Below are positions 1 through 7,042 of a stretch of 12,680 bases of DNA, piece after piece (position 1 is the first letter of the stretch; the number at the start of each line of letters is the position of its first letter). The DNA comes from Kiritimatiellia bacterium. Lineage in GTDB: Bacteria; Verrucomicrobiota; Kiritimatiellia; SLAD01. Below the pieces are notes generated by a model. That model ran no database searches. It was not told the origin of the DNA and saw only the letters and a program-made list of their open reading frames with translations. A program made the translations under genes and the position numbers. The stretch is from contig SKXR01000268.1 of the NCBI GenBank assembly GCA_007128275.1, forward strand, positions 1 through 12,680, written 5' to 3'.

Positions 1-12
1 TGCGGTGGCAGA

Positions 13-236
13 GTCCTCTGTAGCGAAGCGGAAGAGGACGGCGACCCTCCTTCGCCAAGAGGCTACGGAGGGCAAGCACCGGAAGGCGCTTTGGATGAAG
101 ACAAACCACACCGCGCGCGTCCAATCCAAAGCGGCATTGACTCCCGGTTACAAACCGGGACACCCGATGACGCCTTTGCCAAGCCTGCGGCGAGGTGGGT
201 AGGACCGTATACCGAGAAGAATTAGGCATTGGTATA
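13..236. repeat. Cluster of consecutive hairpins (structured intergenic DNA)
   Basis: Five inverted repeats follow one another: 13-19 with 33-39 (7 bp), 45-50 with 67-72 (6 bp), 87-96 with 124-133 (10 bp, perfect), 143-149 with 153-159 (7 bp, 3-base loop) and 208-213 with 231-236 (6 bp). None is followed by a T-run, so they are not simple intrinsic terminators. The part at 48-74 (CTTCGCC...GGCTACGGAGGGCAAG) resembles a dispersed repeat that I recall in many environmental bacterial assemblies, where it is often mistranslated as LRQGYGGQ; here one base is inserted. An open frame at 5-202 lies in this repeat and has no ribosome binding site, so I do not treat it as a gene. Function is unknown. 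Confidence 0.6.
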
Positions 237-306
237 ACACCTGCCGTGTCGTGTGCCTCCCGGCCTTTACCGGCTCCTGCGGCACCGCATGCGTGTGCTT
301 GATCAT
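148..306 (-). CDS. Possible small protein of 52 residues, unknown function
   Basis: This short frame begins 46 bases beyond the GH31 stop codon on the same strand. The start is supported by AAGGAG at 312-317 with a 5-base spacer before ATG at 304-306, one of the better ribosome binding sites in the window. The product starts MIKHTHAVPQEPV, is basic and Arg-rich in its second half, and has no signal peptide or clear membrane helix. Its stop codon lies at the edge of the loop of the 143-159 hairpin, and its 3' half runs through repeat DNA. It could be a small gene co-transcribed with the glycosidase or a chance frame behind a purine-rich site. Confidence 0.3.
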   Translation of the reverse strand: MIKHTHAVPQEPVKAGRHTTRQVLYQCLILLGIRSYPPRRRLGKGVIGCPGL

Positions 307-352
307 ATCGTCTCCTTCTCCTGATGGGGGCTTTCTGTCTGTGCTTTCCCGA

Positions 353-3079
353 TTATTCCATGCGGAAAAAGAAATGGTGTGCGCCCAAGTCCCTGCTGAT
401 ACGGATAACGATATGGTTCATTCCGCCGGTGAGGACCGCGCTCACGACGTCTTCATCGCGGGCGGGATTGCGATGAGCGGGGAGGTGAAAGGTCTCGCGG
501 TCGTTTACCCAGATCGTCATGGCGTCACCACACCCGGTGAGCATGTGCACCCGCCGGGGATAAGGCGAAAAAAGGCGGGTGTAGAGATAACTGGTGCTGA
601 ACCCGTCGCCGCCGACGATGGGACCGAGATCGATCAGTCCATCTTCTTCCATGGCGTCGATGGGTACATCCTGCCATGTGATGCGCTCTCCGTTGCGCCC
701 GGCGTATGACGCGTTCAGGTCCATGCTCGCGATGTCCATATCCTGTTCAGATGCCACACCGCCTTCAAATAGCCCCAACACCATCCACGAGGGGGAAAGC
801 ACCAGGCCCACGCTCGGGGCGGGAATATCTTCCTTCCCCGGACTTCGGACTTCAAACGTGAGTGGATAGGTGCCGGGACTGAGATGCGCAACGGGCTGTA
901 CGTTGTAGGTGAGTTCACTCGATTCGCCCGAGCCCAGCGTAAAACGGATCATGCCCCGCGGATGGACCTCGATCCCTGCCGGCGGGGCCAGGCGCACCGC
1001 GAAAGCCATTTCTTCGTCCGAATGGTTTTGGATGCGGTACTGAATCTGTTCCGGACCATTCCGATCCAGCCAGTAACGCAGCTCGGGCACGATGCCCCAT
1101 TCGTTCTTGGGCCCGCTTAGTTCAACGGTGACCGGGGACGGAGCCTTGTGGGGTGCATCGGCAAAAAGGGATTGATAGCGTTCAACTGCATCTGCGCGAA
1201 CGAAAACGGGAATCTGATGGAGCTCGGCCTCATAAGAAAGTTCGATGGGCCCGCTATGCAATTGATCCGTCCACAAGTCGAGCCATTCGCCTTCCGGAAG
1301 ATAAAGGGTGCGCATGGGGAGCACGCTCACAATGGGGGCTATGATCAGGTCCGGGCCCAACATGAATTGCGAGTCGAGCGCATAGGTCCTCGGGTCATCG
1401 GGAAAATGCCAGACGAGGGGGCGCATGATCGGGATCCCGTCCGTGAGGGCGGTCTCGCCCCATTCAATGAGAAACGGCAGCAATCGTTTGCGCACCTTGA
1501 AGTAGAACCGAACAATGTCGACGGTTTCCTCGTCATAATTCCAGGGTTCCCGGGGAGTCTCCCCGTGGAACTGCATGATGGGCGAGAAGGCGCCAAATTG
1601 CATCCAGCGGAGATACAATTCTTTCGTGGGAGTACCCGAATACCCGCCGATATCGTGGCCCCATAAAGGGAAGCCACTGAGCGCGGTGGATAGACCCGCG
1701 CGCACCACGCCCTCGAGACGGCTCCATTCCGCCAGCTGGTCCCCGGCCCAGAACGTGCTCAAGCCGGCATTTAACGGGTTGGCGGACCGGGCAAAGGTGA
1801 TCCCGTTTCGGTCTGTTTCGCGAAAGGCGTCCAGCGAGGCCTTCTGATAATGGTAAGGATGCTGGTTATGGAAGACGGGGTCGGGCATATGTTCACCGCC
1901 ATCGGTCTTGATGCCGCTTACGCCCATCTCAACCAGTGTGCGTTGCATATCGCGCCACCAATCCCTCGCTTCGGGGTTGCGGAAATCGATCTTCCGGCCA
2001 TTTTCGAGCCAGCGCACGATATGTTCCGAGCCGTCTTCGTCCAACACCAGATAGCCATGCTCCCGCGCCTCGCGATAAGCGTCTGAACCGGGCCACACGC
2101 TTGGCGTGATCCAGCAGACCACGTGCACGCCTCTTCGTTTGAGGTCGTCGATCCAGGTAATCGGATTGGGGTAACGCCGTAGCTCGAATTGAAAGTTATG
2201 CAGTTGTTCCGCCCACGCTTCGAGCACGACCACGCCCACCGGCATGTCCAACGCATGCATGCGCCGAAGCATCCGGTTGACTTCATACGCGCCAAGATAG
2301 GAGTTTCGTGACATCCATGGACGATAAATCCATGCCGGCGCCGATCGCGGGCGGCCGACCAGTTCGGTATACGCTTGGGATATTTGGGCGGGGGCGCCTT
2401 GAAAAGCGATCAGTTCCACCCCGCTTCCCGGAATGAGAATCGATAATTCGTCGGGGTGGGAGGCGCCGATGTCGAATTCCAAGCGCCCTGTGCCGTTCAC
2501 AAACAGCCCGTAGCCGCGCGAACTGATGAAGAAGGGGACGGCGAAATAGGAGGTGTCGAGACGGTTCCAGCCGTCCGTGGCCCAGCTTTCAATTCGGCGG
2601 CCCCGCATGTCGAACGCGTCGAAGCGCTGGCCAAAACCCCAGATGGCTTCGCCTTGGGACAGGGGAATGCGGAGAAGCAGGGTCTCGTCATCGCGGTGCT
2701 CCACGGAGAAGCCGGGTTGCTCGAAATGATCCACCACCGGCACCTCTTGGAGGAGAGGATATCGGTGCACAGGTTCCCCGACCCGGAGCAGGCCCTGTGT
2801 AACCCGTGCAGGGATGGCGTGCTCGTCGTCAGTGGGCATTTCCGGGATGGCCATTTCCTGCTCCTTGTCTTCGGAGAGATTCTCCGGAGGGCGCGGGCGC
2901 TTGACGGCGTCCGGATGCGCGTCTTCAACATGTTCGTGCGACAGCGTGGGCCCGGCACCCGGCCGGACATCACACGCGGCCAAGAGCAAAGGCAAGCCAA
3001 GGAGCGATAAACCCAAGGCGAACCCGATCAGATACCGCGCCGCTGCATCGGCCCGCTGTGTCACGATGAATTGCTTCAT
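353..3079 (-). CDS. GH31 family alpha-glycosidase, predicted lipoprotein
   Basis: Likely hydrolyses alpha-linked sugars (alpha-xyloside, alpha-glucoside or alpha-galactoside) by the retaining GH31 mechanism; the exact substrate is not evident. The N-terminus has a hydrophobic segment (about 16-35) ending in LLAAC, so Cys36 should be lipidated and the enzyme anchored outside the inner membrane. The N-terminal beta-domain spans about 95-240 and the (beta/alpha)8 barrel about 245-560. Asp393 in IKTDGGE fits the catalytic nucleophile and Asp447 in FWAGDQ the acid/base, by comparison with E. coli YicI; SGFPLWGHDIGGY at 468-480 is another family signature. Residues about 640-765 look like an Ig-like NEW3-type domain and about 765-908 like a beta-sandwich accessory module. 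At 908 residues it is longer than YicI because of these. GAGG lies 4 bases before the ATG. It is divergent from rpmB. Confidence 0.93.
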   Translation of the reverse strand: MKQFIVTQRADAAARYLIGFALGLSLLGLPLLLAACDVRPGAGPTLSHEHVEDAHPDAVKRPRPPENLSEDKEQEMAIPEMPTDDEHAIPARVTQGLLRVGEPVHRYPLLQEVPVVDHFEQPGFSVEHRDDETLLLRIPLSQGEAIWGFGQRFDAFDMRGRRIESWATDGWNRLDTSYFAVPFFISSRGYGLFVNGTGRLEFDIGASHPDELSILIPGSGVELIAFQGAPAQISQAYTELVGRPRSAPAWIYRPWMSRNSYLGAYEVNRMLRRMHALDMPVGVVVLEAWAEQLHNFQFELRRYPNPITWIDDLKRRGVHVVCWITPSVWPGSDAYREAREHGYLVLDEDGSEHIVRWLENGRKIDFRNPEARDWWRDMQRTLVEMGVSGIKTDGGEHMPDPVFHNQHPYHYQKASLDAFRETDRNGITFARSANPLNAGLSTFWAGDQLAEWSRLEGVVRAGLSTALSGFPLWGHDIGGYSGTPTKELYLRWMQFGAFSPIMQFHGETPREPWNYDEETVDIVRFYFKVRKRLLPFLIEWGETALTDGIPIMRPLVWHFPDDPRTYALDSQFMLGPDLIIAPIVSVLPMRTLYLPEGEWLDLWTDQLHSGPIELSYEAELHQIPVFVRADAVERYQSLFADAPHKAPSPVTVELSGPKNEWGIVPELRYWLDRNGPEQIQYRIQNHSDEEMAFAVRLAPPAGIEVHPRGMIRFTLGSGESSELTYNVQPVAHLSPGTYPLTFEVRSPGKEDIPAPSVGLVLSPSWMVLGLFEGGVASEQDMDIASMDLNASYAGRNGERITWQDVPIDAMEEDGLIDLGPIVGGDGFSTSYLYTRLFSPYPRRVHMLTGCGDAMTIWVNDRETFHLPAHRNPARDEDVVSAVLTGGMNHIVIRISRDLGAHHFFFRME

Positions 3080-3235
3080 GAAGCCTCAATGTAACAAAGG
3101 CGGGATGTAGGACAAGGGGTAAACTTTCACCCGGGCCACTAAGCCGTGCCGGTCGGGAGATTTCCTTGGATGCCGTAAGGATCAGGGCCCGTTCCGTGGA
3201 GGAAATATGGTCGCAGATTGGTCGCGGGCTTTTGC

Positions 3236-3264
3236 TTGACCGGTGGGGTGTGTAGCCGTATAGT
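3236..3264 (+). promoter_or_regulatory. Sigma-70-type promoter of rpmB
   Basis: TTGACC (3236-3241) and TATAGT (3259-3264) are separated by exactly 17 bases and match the consensus at five of six positions each. Transcription should start near 3271, giving a leader of about 20 bases that contains AAGGAG at 3279-3284. Nothing in the leader suggests attenuation. Confidence 0.75.
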
Positions 3265-3291
3265 GCGCCTTCTATTTTAAGGAGTAATGGA

Positions 3292-3519
3292 ATGGCTAAG
3301 ATATGTGATATTTGTGGAAAAGGCCCCAGAACGGGTAACCGCATAATCCGCAAGGGGTTACCGAAAAAAAAGGGCGGCATCGGGCTGCACACCACCGGCG
3401 TTACCCGGCGGCGTTTTCTGCCCAACCTGCAGAAAATCAGGATCAGTCTTGAAGGATCTGTCCGGTCCAGTTTGGTTTGCGCTTCCTGCCTCAAGAAGGG
3501 TAAAGTCGTCAAAGCGTAG
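3292..3519 (+). CDS. rpmB: 50S ribosomal protein L28, zinc-ribbon form
   Basis: Component of the large ribosomal subunit. The 75-residue product has the L28 N-terminus MAKICDICGKGP..GN and the central TTGVTRRRFLPNLQKI segment. Two CxxC pairs, Cys5/Cys8 and Cys63/Cys66, identify the zinc-binding (C+) version of L28. AAGGAG at 3279-3284 sits 7 bases before the ATG. Another ATG at 3287 is out of frame. It stands alone with its own promoter and no rpmG (L33) neighbour, and gltA follows 120 bases later. Many bacteria keep both C+ and C- copies of L28 under Zur control; a second copy cannot be judged from this window and I see no clear Zur box. Confidence 0.97.
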   Translation: MAKICDICGKGPRTGNRIIRKGLPKKKGGIGLHTTGVTRRRFLPNLQKIRISLEGSVRSSLVCASCLKKGKVVKA

Positions 3520-3639
3520 CGGAATAGGCCGCAGATAGACTGCTCGTAACCTCTTCATGCGCTTGCAGCCCTGTCGGTTGCGGGCGTTTCTGCCGGCGCC
3601 GTGGCGTGGGACATTATTGTGTTTTGAAAGGAGTAGCGT

Positions 3640-4941
3640 ATGCATGAGGTGAAGGAAGTCGGAAGCGCCGAGTTGAAATATCAAGGTAAGACTTTTACCT
3701 ATCCGGTCTTTGAGGGGTCCGAGGGTGAGCGCGCCATTCATATGGGAAGCTTGCGGAAGGATACGAAGTTGATCGGATACGATCCCGGTTATGGCAACAC
3801 CGGCTCCTGCATAAGCGATGTCACGTTTATCGACGGAGAAAAGGGGATCTTACGCTATCGAGGCTATCCCATTGATGAGTTGGCGAACAACTGCACCTTT
3901 ATCGAGGTGGCCTATCTGTTGGTGCACGGACGACTGCCGAATCAAGGCCAGCTTTCCCATTTTTCCCGGCTACTGAATCGCAAATCACTGATTCACGAGG
4001 ATATGCGCAACTTCTTCCGGAACTATCCGGAACATGCCCACCCGATGGCCATTTTGTCCGCCATGGTCGTGTCCCTTTCCAGTTTCTATCGCGAACTGGA
4101 TATGCCCGTGGAAGAGGAAATCGACTTGACGGTGGCCCGCTTGCTTTCGAAGATTCGCACTTTGGCGGCGCTGTCCTATAAGCAATCCATCGGCCAGCCC
4201 CACGTCTATCCCAGCAGCAAGCTGACCTATGTCGAAAACTTCCTGAACATGATGTTCTACACCCCGGTGGCAAATTATGAGGTCGACCCTGTGACCGTGC
4301 GTGCGCTTAATAAATTGCTCATTCTGCATGCGGACCACGAACAGAACTGCTCCACTTCCGCCGTCCGCCTCGTTGGCAGTTCCGGCGCAAACCTGTATGC
4401 CTCCATTTCCGCAGGCATCTGCGCTCTTTGGGGCCCGCTGCACGGTGGCGCCAACCAGGCCGTGATCGAAATGCTTGAGCAAATCAAGCGGGAAGGCCTG
4501 ACCATTGACAAGTGCATTGAACGGGCTAAGGACAAGAACGACCCGTTCCGCCTCATGGGATTCGGGCATCGGGTCTACAAGTCCTATGATCCACGCGCTA
4601 AAATCGCCAAGAACGCGTGCGAAGACGTCCTGAACAAGCTCGGCATCAAAGACGATCTGCTGGATATCGCCGTGCAACTGGAAGAGCGCGCGCTCAACGA
4701 TGACTACTTCAAGGAGCGCAATCTTTACCCGAACGTCGACTATTACACGGGCATCACGTTGCGTGCCATGGGCATCCCGACCGATATGTTCACCGTCATT
4801 TTCGCCATCGGACGCTTGCCCGGTTGGATCGCGCATTGGCTGGAACAGCGGGATGACAAAGATCAACGCATTGGGCGTCCCCGGCAGATCTATACCGGCC
4901 CGCAACAGCGTGATATCGTTCCGATTGAAGAGCGCCCGTAA
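3640..4941 (+). CDS. gltA: Citrate synthase, type II
   Basis: Condenses oxaloacetate and acetyl-CoA to citrate at the entry of the TCA cycle, in the cytoplasm. The 433-residue length and whole-length similarity fit the hexameric, Gram-negative-type (type II) enzyme, including the N-terminal beta domain with the GYDPGYGNTGSC motif. The catalytic triad is visible: His268 in GPLHGGAN, His310 in MGFGHRVYK and Asp367 in NVDYYTG. The C-terminus GRPRQIYTG is also typical. AAAGGAG at 3627-3633 is 6 bases before the ATG. The 120 bases after rpmB show no convincing promoter or terminator, so read-through from rpmB is possible. An antisense frame of 341 codons across it is a coding shadow. Confidence 0.98.
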   Translation: MHEVKEVGSAELKYQGKTFTYPVFEGSEGERAIHMGSLRKDTKLIGYDPGYGNTGSCISDVTFIDGEKGILRYRGYPIDELANNCTFIEVAYLLVHGRLPNQGQLSHFSRLLNRKSLIHEDMRNFFRNYPEHAHPMAILSAMVVSLSSFYRELDMPVEEEIDLTVARLLSKIRTLAALSYKQSIGQPHVYPSSKLTYVENFLNMMFYTPVANYEVDPVTVRALNKLLILHADHEQNCSTSAVRLVGSSGANLYASISAGICALWGPLHGGANQAVIEMLEQIKREGLTIDKCIERAKDKNDPFRLMGFGHRVYKSYDPRAKIAKNACEDVLNKLGIKDDLLDIAVQLEERALNDDYFKERNLYPNVDYYTGITLRAMGIPTDMFTVIFAIGRLPGWIAHWLEQRDDKDQRIGRPRQIYTGPQQRDIVPIEERP

Positions 4942-4942
4942 C

Positions 4943-4971
4943 TTCACAGGCCGGCAGGCTTGGTGTATGGT
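4943..4971 (+). promoter_or_regulatory. Candidate promoter of the TPR-rpiB-hydrolase unit
   Basis: TTCACA (4943-4948) begins directly after the gltA stop and is followed by TATGGT (4966-4971) after 17 bases. A weaker alternative downstream is TTGCGT (4974-4979) with TATAAG (4999-5004), but its spacer is 19 bases. Either would start transcription ahead of the TPR gene. No terminator is seen between gltA and here. Confidence 0.45.
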
Positions 4972-5021
4972 GTTTGCGTGAAGAGCATGTTCGTTCTGTA
5001 TAAGAACCACAAGGAGCGTTC

Positions 5022-5393
5022 ATGAAATCCATAACCAACGAACAGTCCGATCATGTGGAAATGCGTTTCTTGGAGGGCGTTCGAAACCGGTGCCCGAAGG
5101 ATAGCCGCGTATTGAAAGCGCTGGGAGATTTGTACACGCGCACGGGGGAGCTTGAAAAAGGGCTGGACGTGGATCGGAACTTGGTGCGCATGTGTCCGAA
5201 GGAACCGGAAGTGTGGTACAACCTCGGATGCAGCCATGCGCTCGTCGGCGAAAAGGAAGAAGCGTTCGAGGCCTTGTCACGCGCCGTCGAGCTCGGCTAC
5301 AGCGACCGCGATTGGATGAGTAGGGATAATGATCTCCGTTCCATTCGCAAAGATCCCCGATTCCGTCTACTGCTTCAACAGCTTCGCGATTAA
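5022..5393 (+). CDS. Small TPR-repeat protein
   Basis: A 123-residue soluble protein with two tetratricopeptide repeats, about 28-61 (DSRVLKALGDLYTRTGELEKG) and 62-95 (PEVWYNLGCSHALVGEKEEA), which normally form helical hairpins for protein-protein contacts. The end, about 96-123, carries the D..LRSIRKDPRFRLLL pattern commonly found after the last TPR in bacterial proteins. There is no signal peptide or membrane segment, so it is probably a cytoplasmic adaptor. AAGGAG at 5011-5016 is 5 bases from the ATG. It leads a tight unit with rpiB, whose start lies 11 bases beyond its stop. The binding partner is unknown. Confidence 0.85.
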   Translation: MKSITNEQSDHVEMRFLEGVRNRCPKDSRVLKALGDLYTRTGELEKGLDVDRNLVRMCPKEPEVWYNLGCSHALVGEKEEAFEALSRAVELGYSDRDWMSRDNDLRSIRKDPRFRLLLQQLRD

Positions 5394-5404
5394 GAAGGGC
5401 CCGC

Positions 5405-5836
5405 ATGAAGATTGCCATTGGTACAGACCACGCCGGGTATCGATACAAGGAAATGATCAAGGCGCACCTCGAGTCGCTCGGGCATGAGGTCAGGGACTTC
5501 GGGTGCTTTTCGGAGGAAGCGGCGGACTATCCCGCCTTTATTCAGCCCGTCGCGCGCGCCGTGCAGGCGCACGAATACGAACGGGGCATCGTACTCGGCG
5601 GTTCAGGAAACGGGGAAGCGATCGCCGCCAATCGGTTTACGGGCGTGCGTTGCGCACTCTGTTGGAACGAAGAGACCGCCACACTCTCCAGGGCGCATAA
5701 CGACGCCAATGCCTTGTCGATTGGCGCGCGAATGATACCCGAAGAGCTGGCACTGCGTATCGTGGATGTCTGGTTGGCCACGCCCTTTGAGGGCGGCCGG
5801 CACGAACGCCGCATTCGTATGCTCGATAACCTTTAA
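5405..5836 (+). CDS. rpiB: RpiB/LacA/LacB-family sugar-phosphate isomerase (ribose-5-phosphate isomerase B)
   Basis: Expected to interconvert ribose 5-phosphate and ribulose 5-phosphate in the non-oxidative pentose phosphate pathway. The 143-residue product opens with MKIAIGTDHAGY and contains LGGSGNGEAIAAN at 64-76. In the E. coli-type enzyme a Cys of this loop is the catalytic base; here that position is Gly66, and Glu71 matches the base of the Mycobacterium tuberculosis enzyme (Glu75), with Ser67 also conserved. His98 in RAHNDAN corresponds to the ring-opening His, and DYPAF and RHERRI are further family features. Only a weak GAAGGG precedes the ATG, so coupling to the TPR gene 11 bases upstream is likely. 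Related isomerases for allose or galactose phosphates cannot be excluded. Confidence 0.92.
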   Translation: MKIAIGTDHAGYRYKEMIKAHLESLGHEVRDFGCFSEEAADYPAFIQPVARAVQAHEYERGIVLGGSGNGEAIAANRFTGVRCALCWNEETATLSRAHNDANALSIGARMIPEELALRIVDVWLATPFEGGRHERRIRMLDNL

Positions 5837-5847
5837 GCACATCCGCC

Positions 5848-6957
5848 ATGACCAGCGAAGTGTCTGTCTTCCCACGTGCGTCCGCCCTGATCGAAAAGGG
5901 CATAGAGGATGGTTTACACCTTGGCGCACAGCTGTACGTGTCTTTGGAGGGGCAGGCGGTGGGCGACGAGGCCTTTGGCGAAGAACGCCCCGACCATCCG
6001 ATGAATCCGGAAATCATTTTGCTCTGGATGTCTTCCGTCAAACCGATCACTGCCGTGGCCGTGATGCAACTTGTCGAACAAGGACGCCTTGATCTGGACA
6101 CGCGTGTGGCGGAGATCATCCCGGCGTTTGCGGAGGGCGGCAAAAGGCGGATTGCGGTCCGGCATGTGCTCACTCATACCGGCGGGTTTCGGACCGCGGA
6201 CGCCGAATGGCGAGACGAAACCTGGGAAGATGCGCTGCAACGCGTGTGTGCCGCGCCGATGGAACCGGATTGGGTCCCGGGCGCGAAAGCTGGGTACCAC
6301 ATCGATGGGGCGTGGTATGTACTCGGCGAAATTGTCCAACGCCTGACGGATGAAAGCTATCCTGATTACGTGCGCAATCATGTATTCGCGCCCGCCGGGA
6401 TGACCCATGCGTGGATCGGGTTGCCGGAAGAGATATTGGATGGCAGTGAGCTGAAGATCGGCCGTATGTTCGTTTCGAAGCCGACGGGACTCATGCCTCA
6501 TCCGTTTGCCAATACCAGGGAGGCACGACAACACGTCCGGCCGGGCGGGAACGGACGCGGCCCCATCCGCCAGTTGGCCCGATTCTACGAGGACCTGCTC
6601 TCCGGCTGGTTACGCGGGGAAAGCAAACTGCTCTCTCGGGACATGATTCGTCTGATGACCAGCCGCCAACGCGAAGGCTTGGTGGATCAGACCTTTCAAC
6701 ATAAAATGGATTGGGGGCTCGGCTTTATGCCCGACAACAATCGCTACGGTGCGAAGACGGTGCCGTACGGTTTCGGAACGCATTGTTCCGACCAGGCGTT
6801 CGGACACGGCGGGGCACAATCCTCGGTGGGCATGGCCGATCCCGAGCACGAACTCGTTGTGGCCCTGGCTTTCAACGGGATGCCCGGCGAACCCCGCCAT
6901 CAAAAACGAATCCGCCACGTCATGACGGCGCTGTACGAAGACCTGGATCTGGCGTGA
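5848..6957 (+). CDS. Serine hydrolase of the class C beta-lactamase / esterase EstB family
   Basis: A 369-residue cytoplasmic-looking protein without signal peptide, with the penicillin-binding fold used by class C beta-lactamases, DD-peptidases and EstB-type esterases. Ser62-Ser-Val-Lys65 is the nucleophile motif SxxK, followed by the typical VMQLVEQGRLDLDTRV; VRHVLTHTGGF at 104-114 is the conserved helix before the active site; HGG at 320-322 replaces KTG. The usual YxN motif appears as Y150-H-I-D in PGAKAGYHIDGAWYVLGEIV, so the Asn is not obvious. Absence of an export signal argues against a periplasmic beta-lactamase and favours an intracellular esterase or amidase. It starts 11 bases after rpiB with no clear ribosome binding site. 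Substrate unknown. Confidence 0.88.
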   Translation: MTSEVSVFPRASALIEKGIEDGLHLGAQLYVSLEGQAVGDEAFGEERPDHPMNPEIILLWMSSVKPITAVAVMQLVEQGRLDLDTRVAEIIPAFAEGGKRRIAVRHVLTHTGGFRTADAEWRDETWEDALQRVCAAPMEPDWVPGAKAGYHIDGAWYVLGEIVQRLTDESYPDYVRNHVFAPAGMTHAWIGLPEEILDGSELKIGRMFVSKPTGLMPHPFANTREARQHVRPGGNGRGPIRQLARFYEDLLSGWLRGESKLLSRDMIRLMTSRQREGLVDQTFQHKMDWGLGFMPDNNRYGAKTVPYGFGTHCSDQAFGHGGAQSSVGMADPEHELVVALAFNGMPGEPRHQKRIRHVMTALYEDLDLA

Positions 6958-6962
6958 GGAAG

Positions 6963-7042
6963 AGTGAGAAGTAAAAAGTCAAAAGTGGGAAGTACGTCCA
7001 GAGCCCTATTCACTTCTACCTTCCTGCTTTCTCCGTCTCACT
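6963..7042. repeat. AGT-heptad arrays forming an imperfect inverted repeat between convergent genes
   Basis: On the plus strand AGT recurs at 6963, 6970, 6977, 6984 and 6991, exactly every 7 bases. On the minus strand a matching series reads AGT, CGG, AGC, AGG, AGT at plus-strand triplets 7040-7042, 7033-7035, 7026-7028, 7019-7021 and 7012-7014. The arms 6964-6993 and 7012-7041 are the same length and pair at 20 of 30 positions with an 18-base loop, so RNA from either side could fold here. The right arm contains the stop codon and last codons of the MscS gene. It might serve as a bidirectional 3'-end signal, but no T-run is present. Confidence 0.7.

Noticed and set aside
5..202. Plus-strand open frame of 65 codons
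   Set aside because: It has no ribosome binding site and lies entirely in hairpin and repeat DNA; its translation resembles repeat-derived spurious proteins.
1148..3010. Long plus-strand frames opposite the GH31 gene (for example 1148-1666 and 2456-3010)
   Set aside because: They are antisense shadows of a GC-rich gene with intact catalytic motifs and show no recognisable motif of their own.
3088..3115. Minus-strand TTGTCC-16-TACATT as promoter of the GH31 gene
   Set aside because: Transcription would start at about 3081, beyond the ribosome binding site at 3084-3087, so it cannot serve the annotated start.
3985..5010. Minus-strand frame of 341 codons opposite gltA
   Set aside because: gltA is unmistakable on the other strand; the frame has no family resemblance and spans past the gene end only by chance.
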